Source: JAXLZZ01 sp046350675
Lineage (GTDB): Bacteria > Patescibacteriota > Saccharimonadia > Saccharimonadales > UBA4665
Reading direction: 5' to 3'
NCBI GenBank assembly: GCA_046350675.1
Contig: JAXLZZ010000005.1
Coordinates: 1-64,000 of the forward strand
DNA: 64,000 nucleotides
The position numbers and the translations under genes were made by a program. Positions 56,960 through 64,000 of this stretch are shown here, piece after piece (within the stretch, counting starts at the first letter, position 1; each line of letters begins with the position of its first letter). The notes beneath the pieces are model-generated. The model did no database searches and had not been told where the DNA came from. It saw only the letters and a list, made by a program, of their open reading frames with translations.

Positions 56960-59770
56960 TTGGCTGACAAGATCGTAGTTAAAGGTGCTCGAGAGCACAA
57001 TTTGCAAAACATTGACGTAACAATTCCACGCAATAAGTTGGTGGTTATTACGGGCTTAAGCGGGTCAGGTAAATCGAGTTTAGCTTTTGACACTATCTAT
57101 GCCGAAGGCCAGCGTCGTTACGTTGAATCCCTAAGTTCTTACGCACGTCAGTTCTTAGGCTTGATGGAAAAACCAGATGTCGACCAGATCGATGGCCTCT
57201 CGCCAGCAATTTCGATTGATCAAAAATCAACCTCACGCAACCCTCGTTCTACGGTGGCAACCGTAACAGAAATTTATGATTATCTGCGTTTATTGTATGC
57301 CCGAATCGGTATTCCGCACTGCCCAGTAGATGGCAGCCCAGTTGTACGACAAACTACCAACGGCATTGTTGACCAGGTAGTTGCTACTACAACCGGTAAG
57401 CGAATTATGGTGTTGGCGCCCGTTGTGATTGATAAAAAGGGAGCTTTTGAGCACATACCCGAAATGTATCAGCGAGCCGGTTTTGCTCGTGTTCGGGTTG
57501 ATGGCGTTGTATATGCGCTCGACGAATTTCCTGAGCTAGACAAAGCCAAACGCCACCGTATCGAAGTGGTTGTTGATCGCCTAGTAAACGATAAAGATAG
57601 TCGTAGCCGTCTAGTCCAGTCAGTCGAACAAGCACTCGAAGTCGCTGAAGGTAAAGTGGTGATCCTTGATGCTGATAAGGATGAGACCTGGACCTATAGT
57701 CTGATGTACGCCTGCCCACAACATCCAGAAGTGAATATCCCCGAGCTCGAACCTCGCACTTTTAGCTTTAATAGTCCTCACGGCGCATGTCCGGTTTGTA
57801 CTGGTCTTGGAAACCGCCTGGAAGTTGACCCTGACTTAGTAATTCCAAACGGTAATTTAACTATCGCCGAAGGTGCAATTCGACCGTATAATCGCATCAA
57901 TGTCGATAACTGGTACATGAAAAAACTGCAGGCAGTAGCCGAAGCCAATGGTTTTTCTCTGCAGGTTCCCACAGGGGAGCTTACCCAAGCTCAGCTCGAT
58001 ATGATTATGTACGGCACAGGTAATCAAAAATACCGTGTAAGCCTTGGAAGTGGCCGCAGCTTTGAAACAACCTACGAAGGCGTTGTACCCAATCTTGAGC
58101 GTCGCCACAAAGAAACCGACAGCGATTTTATCCGGCGCGATATTGAACGTTTCATGCAAGAGCGTCCATGCCATGCCTGTAAAGGTTTGCGATTAAAGCC
58201 AGAAGTATTAGCAATTACAGTTGGCGAGCACTCAATTATGGATGTGTGTAATCTATCGATCGACGATGCACTGGGCTGGTTCAAGGGCCTCAAACTTAAT
58301 GCAAAAGAAACCACTATCGCGGAGATGATCCTTAAGGAAATTGGTGCAAGGCTCCAGTTCTTGCAAGATGTCGGTCTCAACTATTTGAACTTGCTTCGTA
58401 GCGCTACAACGCTCAGCGGCGGCGAAGCGCAACGCATTCGCCTGGCTACGCAGATCGGTTCAGGTTTGATGGGTGTTCTGTACGTACTCGATGAACCAAG
58501 TATCGGTTTGCATCAGCGCGACAATGAAAGGTTGATCCGCACCCTCAAGCACCTCCGCGAACTTGGCAATACGGTGATTGTGGTTGAGCATGACGAAGAT
58601 ACTATCCGCACAGCCGACTACTTATTAGATATCGGTCCAGGTGCTGGCGTTCACGGCGGCAAAGTTGTAGCTCATGGTTCGCCTGAGCAAGTTGCTAAGA
58701 CCAAGGGCAGCATCACAGCCGAGTATCTATCGGGCAAAAAGACAATCGCTGTTCCAAAGAAACGCCGCCAGGGCAATGACAAATCGTTGGTCATAAAAGG
58801 CGCTCGAGAAAATAATTTGCAAAATGTTGATGCCGAGATTCCGCTTGGTAAGCTAGTAGTTGTCAGCGGTGTCAGTGGTTCTGGTAAATCAAGTTTGATC
58901 AACGATATCCTTGCCAAAGAACTACAGGCAAGACTACACCGAGCAAGCACGGTTCCAGGCAAGCATGATGATATCGAAGGCATCAAACAGCTCGACAAAG
59001 CTATTATTATCGATCAGTCACCAATTGGTCGCACACCGCGCAGTAACCCTGCGACCTACACTGGCCTCTTCACACCGATCCGTGAGCTATTTGCAAGCAT
59101 GCCAGAGGCAAAACTGCGTGGCTACAATGCTGGTCGTTTTAGCTTTAACGTAAAAGGTGGTCGCTGCGAGAACTGTGCTGGCGATGGCATCATCAAAATT
59201 GAAATGCACTTCTTACCTGATGTGTACGTGCCATGCGAGGTGTGTCACGGCAAACGTTATAATCGTGAGGCGCTTGAGATTCACTACAAAGGCAAGACTA
59301 TTAGCGATGTCTTAGAGATGACGTGCGAGCAAGCCTTAGAGTTCTTCAAAAACATTCCGGCAATATCACGCAAGCTACAAACCTTGGTGGATGTTGGCCT
59401 GGGTTATATCAAACTCGGTCAATCCGCTACAACCTTGAGTGGTGGTGAGGCACAGCGCATCAAACTTTCCACGGAGCTGAGTCGTCGCCCAACAGGCAAG
59501 ACACTCTACATTTTGGATGAGCCTACAACCGGTCTACATATGGCAGATGTTGATAAATTGTTACAAATGCTGCATGCGCTCGTTGATGCTGGCAATAGCA
59601 TGGTGGTAATCGAACACAACTTAGACGTAATTAAAAACGCTGATTGGGTGATTGATATGGGCCCCGAAGGTGGTAGCGGCGGCGGGCAAATCGTGGCGGA
59701 GGGTACCCCAGAGCAAGTCAGTAAGAATAAACAGAGTTACACTGGACAATTCTTAACAAGTATGCTATAA
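56960..59770 (+). CDS. uvrA: UvrABC excinuclease subunit A
   Basis: 936 residues. Recognises DNA damage in nucleotide-excision repair. Two ABC ATPase modules: Walker A GLSGSGKSSLAFDTI and GVSGSGKSSLINDI; signatures TTLSGGEAQRIRLATQ and TTLSGGEAQRIKLS; Walker B LYVLDEPSIGLHQRD and LYILDEPTTGLHMAD. Zn-finger Cys pairs are visible (CPVCTGLG, CHACKG, CENCAGDG, CEVCHGKRYN). The start is TTG after GGAAGGGGAG. Full length. Works with the UvrD-type helicase at 11572; uvrB and uvrC are not in this window. Confidence 0.97.
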   Translation: MADKIVVKGAREHNLQNIDVTIPRNKLVVITGLSGSGKSSLAFDTIYAEGQRRYVESLSSYARQFLGLMEKPDVDQIDGLSPAISIDQKSTSRNPRSTVATVTEIYDYLRLLYARIGIPHCPVDGSPVVRQTTNGIVDQVVATTTGKRIMVLAPVVIDKKGAFEHIPEMYQRAGFARVRVDGVVYALDEFPELDKAKRHRIEVVVDRLVNDKDSRSRLVQSVEQALEVAEGKVVILDADKDETWTYSLMYACPQHPEVNIPELEPRTFSFNSPHGACPVCTGLGNRLEVDPDLVIPNGNLTIAEGAIRPYNRINVDNWYMKKLQAVAEANGFSLQVPTGELTQAQLDMIMYGTGNQKYRVSLGSGRSFETTYEGVVPNLERRHKETDSDFIRRDIERFMQERPCHACKGLRLKPEVLAITVGEHSIMDVCNLSIDDALGWFKGLKLNAKETTIAEMILKEIGARLQFLQDVGLNYLNLLRSATTLSGGEAQRIRLATQIGSGLMGVLYVLDEPSIGLHQRDNERLIRTLKHLRELGNTVIVVEHDEDTIRTADYLLDIGPGAGVHGGKVVAHGSPEQVAKTKGSITAEYLSGKKTIAVPKKRRQGNDKSLVIKGARENNLQNVDAEIPLGKLVVVSGVSGSGKSSLINDILAKELQARLHRASTVPGKHDDIEGIKQLDKAIIIDQSPIGRTPRSNPATYTGLFTPIRELFASMPEAKLRGYNAGRFSFNVKGGRCENCAGDGIIKIEMHFLPDVYVPCEVCHGKRYNREALEIHYKGKTISDVLEMTCEQALEFFKNIPAISRKLQTLVDVGLGYIKLGQSATTLSGGEAQRIKLSTELSRRPTGKTLYILDEPTTGLHMADVDKLLQMLHALVDAGNSMVVIEHNLDVIKNADWVIDMGPEGGSGGGQIVAEGTPEQVSKNKQSYTGQFLTSML

Positions 59771-59771
59771 T
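59743..59771 (+). promoter_or_regulatory. Promoter embedded in the 3' end of uvrA
   Basis: TGGACA (59743-59748), 17-nt spacer, TATAAT (59766-59771) overlapping the uvrA stop codon. ATG of the next gene is nine nt beyond, so its mRNA would be nearly leaderless. Confidence 0.65.
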
Positions 59772-59780
59772 AGTAATATT

Positions 59781-60254
59781 ATGGCAAATTCCAGTATTTC
59801 AGAGCTCAGTAATAGTGTTAACGTCGAAGTTCACAGTGAATTAGAGGCGCAATTTGTAGAGCGAGCAGATGCATTTATCGCCATGGCGAGTCAGGTTGCG
59901 ATTGTGAGCCAGGAAATTCCGGATATACGTGCCCAGCAAGAGGCGGTAGATAACTTGGCCCTCGTTAGTATGGCGCTGTACGAGCTAGAGACAGCTGAAA
60001 CAGGCGGCAAAGCTTCTTTTTACCCTCAGTGGATGAGAGCTGCCCAAGTACGTCTGGATGCACACACCGCAGATGACCCAGACAGTCAAGAATTAGTCCA
60101 TGAAACCATCTTCTTTGAGCCCAGTGGTAAGTATGCACGGGAGTTCAACAGTCAAATGTATGGGCGCATAATTGAACCACACAAAACTAGGCAGCTTTCT
60201 CCTCAACAATTTGCCAAAGGGGTGCTAGAAGGTACCGTTACTCTTAAGGCTTAG
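59781..60254 (+). CDS. Uncharacterised helical protein
   Basis: 157 residues, no family recognised. Mainly helical and acidic (VEVHSELEAQFVERADAFIA, QAEAVDNLALV-like region, ELETAETGGKASFYPQWM) with a short C-terminal part (RQLSPQQFAKGVLEGTV). No signal or membrane segment. Leaderless-type start. The 3' end overlaps the convergent DedA gene by 11 bp. Confidence 0.6.
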   Translation: MANSSISELSNSVNVEVHSELEAQFVERADAFIAMASQVAIVSQEIPDIRAQQEAVDNLALVSMALYELETAETGGKASFYPQWMRAAQVRLDAHTADDPDSQELVHETIFFEPSGKYAREFNSQMYGRIIEPHKTRQLSPQQFAKGVLEGTVTLKA

Positions 60255-60921
60255 CTTCTTGCTCAGCGTCCATGCGGCGTTTTTCGAGGATGGCTTTGAT
60301 AACATGATAGACCGTTGGGCCGAGTGTAATCACGATAACCGCTCCAACAGCGAGCATAATGTACTGATCGATGTTAGGAATTTTGCTACCAAACCAGTAG
60401 CCAATCAGCGTGACGCCAACTGCCCAGGCTAGAATGCCTATTGCATCAAAAACGACGAATTGCTTGTAATTCATTTTTGCCACCCCAGCCACCGGTGGTG
60501 CAAAGGTTCGAACCACTGGCACAAAGTGCGAAACGAGCATCATTTTGCTACCCCATCGTTCATAAAATTTTTCAGCCTGGTCGACGTACTGTTGGCGGAA
60601 GATAATACCGTCTGGCTTTTTGAACAAACGTCGTCCGTATCTTTTACCGATATGATATCCAACATTGTCACCAGCTATCGCAGCTACTGTGACCACCATA
60701 ACAACGCAAATTAGCGATAACTTACCTTGGGCAGCGAAAATACCTGCAGATAACAGTAACGTGTCGCCCGGCAAGAAGAAGCCCACAAACATTCCCGACT
60801 CAGCAAAAATAATAATTCCGATCAGCAATAGGCCACCGGCGCGTATGATTTGGTCGACATCTAGAAAGCCTGCTGCAAAGAGTTGCGTCGTGGTGTGAAG
60901 GATTTCTGTTATGCCGAACAT
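60244..60921 (-). CDS. DedA-family membrane protein
   Basis: 225 residues, SNARE-associated/DedA fold. Family features: FFLPGDTLLLSAGIFAAQGK, GDNVGYHIGKRYGRRLF, a re-entrant region, and SHFVPVVRTFAPPVAGVAKM with the conserved Arg, then four or so helices. DedA proteins are undecaprenyl-phosphate or phospholipid flippases, which recycle the lipid carrier for wall synthesis. Divergent from rplY. Confidence 0.92.
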   Translation of the reverse strand: MFGITEILHTTTQLFAAGFLDVDQIIRAGGLLLIGIIIFAESGMFVGFFLPGDTLLLSAGIFAAQGKLSLICVVMVVTVAAIAGDNVGYHIGKRYGRRLFKKPDGIIFRQQYVDQAEKFYERWGSKMMLVSHFVPVVRTFAPPVAGVAKMNYKQFVVFDAIGILAWAVGVTLIGYWFGSKIPNIDQYIMLAVGAVIVITLGPTVYHVIKAILEKRRMDAEQEAKP

Positions 60922-60978
60922 GCTTACTAAGCCTATAATTTTTAGGCTTCGGAGTCCAGTCTCAATCTGTTTCTGTGG

Positions 60979-60984
60979 TATAAT
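60979..60984 (+). promoter_or_regulatory. -10 box of rplY
   Basis: TATAAT 36 nt before the ATG; AGAGAGGAAG (61006-61015) is the ribosome binding site. Confidence 0.6.
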
Positions 60985-61020
60985 TGGTGTAATCGAAAAG
61001 AATTAAGAGAGGAAGCATTA

Positions 61021-61734
61021 ATGTCTAACGACCCTATTTCGGTAACACTTGAACCACGTGAGGTAACTGGTAAGGCTGTAAAGCACCTACGCAAAGAAGG
61101 TAAGATTCCAGCAGTGATTCATGATCACGGCAAAGACTCCATCGTAGTTCAGGGCGATTATCAGCAGCTCAACAAAGTTTGGAAGCAGGCTGGCAAGCAC
61201 CACCCTGTACAAGTTAAGGCTGGTAGCAAGTCGTATGTTGCACTTATCAAAACCGCAGACTTTGATCCAAAGAAACATCAGCTAACCCACCTCGTCTTTA
61301 ATGCAGTTGATAAGAACCAGAAGGTCGAAGCTGAAATCCCTGTACATCCTAAATATGCCGACGATAATGAATCAACACCAGCAGAACGCAACAGCTTAAT
61401 CGTGTTGTCACAACTCGAAGTTCTCCCAGTAAAAGCTTTGGCCGACAAATTACCGGATGCTCTGTATTACGATGCAGAGAAATTGGTAGAGATTGGTGAC
61501 AGCGTAACGGTTGCCGACATCATAATTCCAGAAGGCGTAGAAGTCGAAATGGAAGATACTCATTCAGTTGCTACTGTCTATGAACCAAGTGCACTTGCCG
61601 CTGCCAACGATGCCGCAGGCGGTGATGCAGAAGAAGGTGATACGCCAGAAGATGCCGAAGGTGAGGCTCCTGAAGGCGAATCCGAAGACAAACCAGCCGA
61701 AGAAAAACCTAGCGACGAAGCTAAATCAGAGTAG
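61021..61734 (+). CDS. rplY: 50S ribosomal protein L25 (Ctc/TL5 type)
   Basis: 237 residues, binds 5S rRNA. The N-terminal L25 domain has VTLEPREVTGKAVKHLRKEG and IPAVIHDHGKDS; the second, TL5 beta domain contains VEAEIPVHPKYADDN, ELVE-type and HSVATVYEP strands. A tail of about 50 residues rich in Glu, Ala and Asp is typical of Ctc forms. Strong ribosome binding site. Convergent with the ABC exporter gene. Confidence 0.92.
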   Translation: MSNDPISVTLEPREVTGKAVKHLRKEGKIPAVIHDHGKDSIVVQGDYQQLNKVWKQAGKHHPVQVKAGSKSYVALIKTADFDPKKHQLTHLVFNAVDKNQKVEAEIPVHPKYADDNESTPAERNSLIVLSQLEVLPVKALADKLPDALYYDAEKLVEIGDSVTVADIIIPEGVEVEMEDTHSVATVYEPSALAAANDAAGGDAEEGDTPEDAEGEAPEGESEDKPAEEKPSDEAKSE

Positions 61735-61747
61735 CGCCAACTAGACG

Positions 61748-63517
61748 CTACTCTTCAATAAAGCCACCACTTTGGTGTGCCCAAAGCTTGGCGTAGACAC
61801 CATCTTTGCGCAGCAACTCTTTGTGTGATCCTTGCTCAGCAATCTTGCCATTCTCGAGCACGATGATGCGATCCATCTTTTGAATGGTGCTCAGACGATG
61901 CGCAATGACAATTGCCGTGCGTCGTTCCATCAACTTCCAAAGTGCATCCTGAATTAGGACCTCACTTTCGCTGTCGAGAGCAGACGTTGCCTCATCAAGC
62001 ACCAAAATCGGTGCATTTTTAAGCATGGCACGAGCAATAGCTACGCGTTGGCGCTGGCCACCTGAAAGTTTCACTCCCCGTTCTCCTACCAATGTATCGT
62101 AGCCTTGAGGTAGCTTGGAAATGAATTCATGGGCATGTGCCATTTTGGCAACCCCTTCAATCACCTGGTCACTGGCATCAAGCTGGCCATAACTAATGTT
62201 TTCGCGAATCGAGCGATGAAACAGCAGTGGCTCTTGCGGCACATACGATATATGCTGACGCAGAACAGTTTGTGTAATCGCTGCGATATCCTGGCCGTCT
62301 ATCAGTATCTCGCCACCATTAATGTCATTGAAGCGCATGAGTAAGCCTGTAAGCGTGGTCTTGCCACCACCACTTGGGCCTACAAGTCCGACTTTTTCGC
62401 CCTGCTTAATACGAAGATTAAGCTGTTTGAACAGTTTGTCAGTCGCCCCTGTGTGCGAAAAACTCACCTTGTGAAAGTCGATACTACCGCGATGAATGCG
62501 TACGCCTTCAGGGATTTCAGGATCTTGAATCTCCGGTTCGATTTGCAATGTTTCAGTCATCTGCTCAGCATCACCAAGGGCGCGATTAATATTACGTACC
62601 ACTCGGCTAAATTGCCAAAGTCGATCAACAATACTGGTCGTGTAAGCTACGACTAAGTACAGAACACCCGCGTTTGCACCAAAATGCACAACAGCGTAAA
62701 TACCGAACACGAACGAAAGTGCACGCAGGGTGTTAGTCATAGTGTGACTTATGGTGTCGTTCTTTAGGGTTGCGAAAGCTAAATCATTGTAGGCATCATA
62801 TGCTTTATTCGCGACTCGGCTAAAACGTTTTAGTTCGTACTGTTCGTTTGCAAACGCTCGAATTGTACCAACATTCGTTACGGCATCAGCTAGAGCTGCC
62901 GTGCGCGCGGTATCTTTCTCTGCTTCTTGACGGTTATATGGAAATGCTTTTTTGACGCGCCAAGTCATAATCGCGATATATATAGCTACGGCCGCCAAAA
63001 GAATAATCGCGAACTTATATGAAACAAAAAACAGCACAACAAGCGAAGCAATGAATGCAGTAAGGCCTGGTATGATGCTCCAAACTAACTCATCAATAAG
63101 CCTTTCTGATGCCCCAATAAATTTATTGGATTGTGACACAAGAGCACCGCCGAAATTATCGGCGTGGAACTTTACACCTTGACGCTGCACATGACTAAAA
63201 ATATGTACGATTTGGTCTCTCTGCAGTTTGATCTCTAGGCGCCATATAACGTACCCTTGCACACGCCAAACCACTAGCGCAATCAGCATGGACGCCACAA
63301 AACCGTCCACATATGGGGCTAGATTAATAGAACTTAGTGGCGCACCAGACGAATACGCCGCCTGCAATTTTGTAAAAGCCTGGGAAACGATGAGCGGTGG
63401 AATAATATCTTGCGCCAATACGGCGAGAATCGGACCAATAACACCAACCCAGAACATTCCTCGGTACGGTGAAAGATCTTTCCAAATAGTTTGAATAGTT
63501 TTACGAGTGGTTGACAT
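61748..63517 (-). CDS. ABC exporter, fused membrane and ATPase domains
   Basis: 589 residues. A six-helix membrane domain (about 1-320) is fused to an ATPase domain: Walker A LVGPSGGGKTTLTGLL, Q-loop ISYVPQEPLLFHRSIRENI, signature VKLSGGQRQRVAIARAML, Walker B ILVLDEATSALD, H-loop IVIAHRLST. The layout is that of MsbA/LmrA-like homodimeric exporters of lipids, peptides or drugs; the substrate is not known. The start is the ATG at 63517, after GGAGG, which lies in the loop of a GCAGC/GCTGC hairpin. A 17-codon ORF precedes it (63587-63640), so translational control is possible. Confidence 0.92.
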   Translation of the reverse strand: MSTTRKTIQTIWKDLSPYRGMFWVGVIGPILAVLAQDIIPPLIVSQAFTKLQAAYSSGAPLSSINLAPYVDGFVASMLIALVVWRVQGYVIWRLEIKLQRDQIVHIFSHVQRQGVKFHADNFGGALVSQSNKFIGASERLIDELVWSIIPGLTAFIASLVVLFFVSYKFAIILLAAVAIYIAIMTWRVKKAFPYNRQEAEKDTARTAALADAVTNVGTIRAFANEQYELKRFSRVANKAYDAYNDLAFATLKNDTISHTMTNTLRALSFVFGIYAVVHFGANAGVLYLVVAYTTSIVDRLWQFSRVVRNINRALGDAEQMTETLQIEPEIQDPEIPEGVRIHRGSIDFHKVSFSHTGATDKLFKQLNLRIKQGEKVGLVGPSGGGKTTLTGLLMRFNDINGGEILIDGQDIAAITQTVLRQHISYVPQEPLLFHRSIRENISYGQLDASDQVIEGVAKMAHAHEFISKLPQGYDTLVGERGVKLSGGQRQRVAIARAMLKNAPILVLDEATSALDSESEVLIQDALWKLMERRTAIVIAHRLSTIQKMDRIIVLENGKIAEQGSHKELLRKDGVYAKLWAHQSGGFIEE

Positions 63518-63586
63518 AGCAGCAGCCTCCAAGCTGCGCTTTATGATTGATAGAAAATGTTTGTAAAGGTTTTGCTTTTGTAAGAG

Positions 63587-63640
63587 TTAGCACGCCGCGA
63601 AGACGGTAATCTTAGACATGGTTTTTGGTGTGGTATACAT
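63587..63640 (-). CDS. Putative 17-residue leader peptide upstream of the ABC exporter
   Basis: Minus strand: AGGAGGCGG, five nt, ATG, then MYTTPKTMSKITVFAAC and TAA. The ribosome binding site is among the strongest in the window. It lies 70 nt before the exporter start, whose own site is in a small hairpin. The set looks like a translational attenuator; the role is inferred. Confidence 0.5.
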   Translation of the reverse strand: MYTTPKTMSKITVFAAC

Positions 63641-63752
63641 TGTTGCCGCCTCCTGGTTACGCCGCTTTATACACAAGCGACTTTGCTAATAAGTGCGTAT
63701 AATCGTATACTAAGTTGTTAAGAATTGCAAATTAGAATAAGCAGTTAGAATT

Positions 63753-64000
63753 ATGGAAGGCGCACCATTTATTCCAGAACAACACGATGACGACCCTGAG
63801 CGTCTGGAAAAGCGCATACCAAAAACCGAGACAATTGGCTCGCTGGCAGTAGAAACCAACCCAGAAAAAGATCCTGATAATCGCACGTATTCACACGAGC
63901 ATCTTGGGAAAACATTGATAAGTAAAGAAGCCTTGAAAGAAACCCCAGAAGTTAATTACGAGCAAGATCCCGTACTGCGCCATGCGCAAAGTGCCGGCGC
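63753..64000 (+). CDS. Uncharacterised protein, N-terminal part (cut by window end)
   Basis: The frame is open from the ATG at 63753 to the last base (82 codons). The visible part is acidic and hydrophilic (MEGAPFIPEQHDDDPERLEK, GSLAVETNPEKDPDN, HLGKTLISKEALKETPE) without a signal peptide. A TATAAT box lies about 50 nt upstream; no ribosome binding site is seen. No family recognised. Confidence 0.55.
   Translation, partial: MEGAPFIPEQHDDDPERLEKRIPKTETIGSLAVETNPEKDPDNRTYSHEHLGKTLISKEALKETPEVNYEQDPVLRHAQSAG

Noticed and set aside
61748..63517. Heterodimeric ABC exporter with missing partner
   Set aside because: Walker A, signature, Walker B and H-loop are all intact, so a homodimer is the simpler reading.
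2..64000. Alternative genetic code (UGA as Gly or Trp)
   Set aside because: TGA ends several genes at the right place (alpha, beta, b-like, delta-like), so the code appears standard.

Overview
This 64 kb window is a dense bacterial chromosome segment (GC roughly mid-to-high 40s, standard stops including TGA). Gene content and surface-protein style point to Patescibacteria (CPR), most likely Candidatus Saccharibacteria. The reasons are reduced housekeeping genes (short AlaRS and MetRS), exported proteins with LANTG/LSNTG/LANSG C-termini, small RRM and ExoD-like proteins, CPR-style membrane proteins of unknown function, and many genes with a -10 box only 6-11 nt before the ATG. The taxon is inferred, not proven.

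Layout. 1-7.3 kb: end of a sensor histidine kinase, then a surface-protein island (PKD/DUF11-like, collagen-like, DUF11-like, small LANSG protein), a non-coding tract rich in small palindromes, tRNA-Glu and a methyltransferase. 7.3-16.3 kb: glycolysis (pyruvate kinase, phosphoglycerate kinase, triosephosphate isomerase), UvrD-type helicase, G5/DUF348 wall hydrolase, rsmA, MarR regulator. 16.3-19.3 kb: palindromic repeats, a small CxxC protein, a membrane protein, a structured leader and tmRNA (ssrA), followed by an array in which the tmRNA 3' end recurs three more times around two small membrane-protein genes. 19.3-28.2 kb: VIT-type transporter, methyltransferase, ExoD-like protein, RRM protein with a long leader, trehalase-family enzyme, MazG-like protein, metG, tatD, cysteine desulfurase.

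28.2-34.5 kb is the most unusual part. It is an operon in the canonical order c-b-delta-alpha-gamma-beta-epsilon of an F-type ATPase, but there is no subunit a. The gene in the c position encodes an exported protein of about 200 extracytoplasmic residues ending in a c-like hairpin (RNP loop) with no carboxylate in either membrane helix. The F1 catalytic residues are kept. This looks like an ATP-driven rotary or mechanical machine rather than a proton-driven ATP synthase.

34.5-40.8 kb: an anchored adhesin-like protein and an exported-protein cluster (three related secreted proteins, a DUF916-like membrane-anchored protein, an Ig/PKD membrane protein). 41-54.8 kb: mnmA, alaS, an FtsA-like actin fold with a baseplate-J-like membrane protein, ruvX, mltG, a LysM-CHAP hydrolase, obgE, sbcB. 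54.9-64 kb: uncharacterised proteins, uvrA, a DedA protein, rplY and an ABC exporter preceded by a 17-codon leader ORF.

Across the window there is also a dispersed family of imperfect 7-bp-phased repeats, in intergenic DNA and inside mnmA and the cysteine desulfurase gene. Coordinates and motifs were read by eye. Family names rest on motif recognition, not on database searches.
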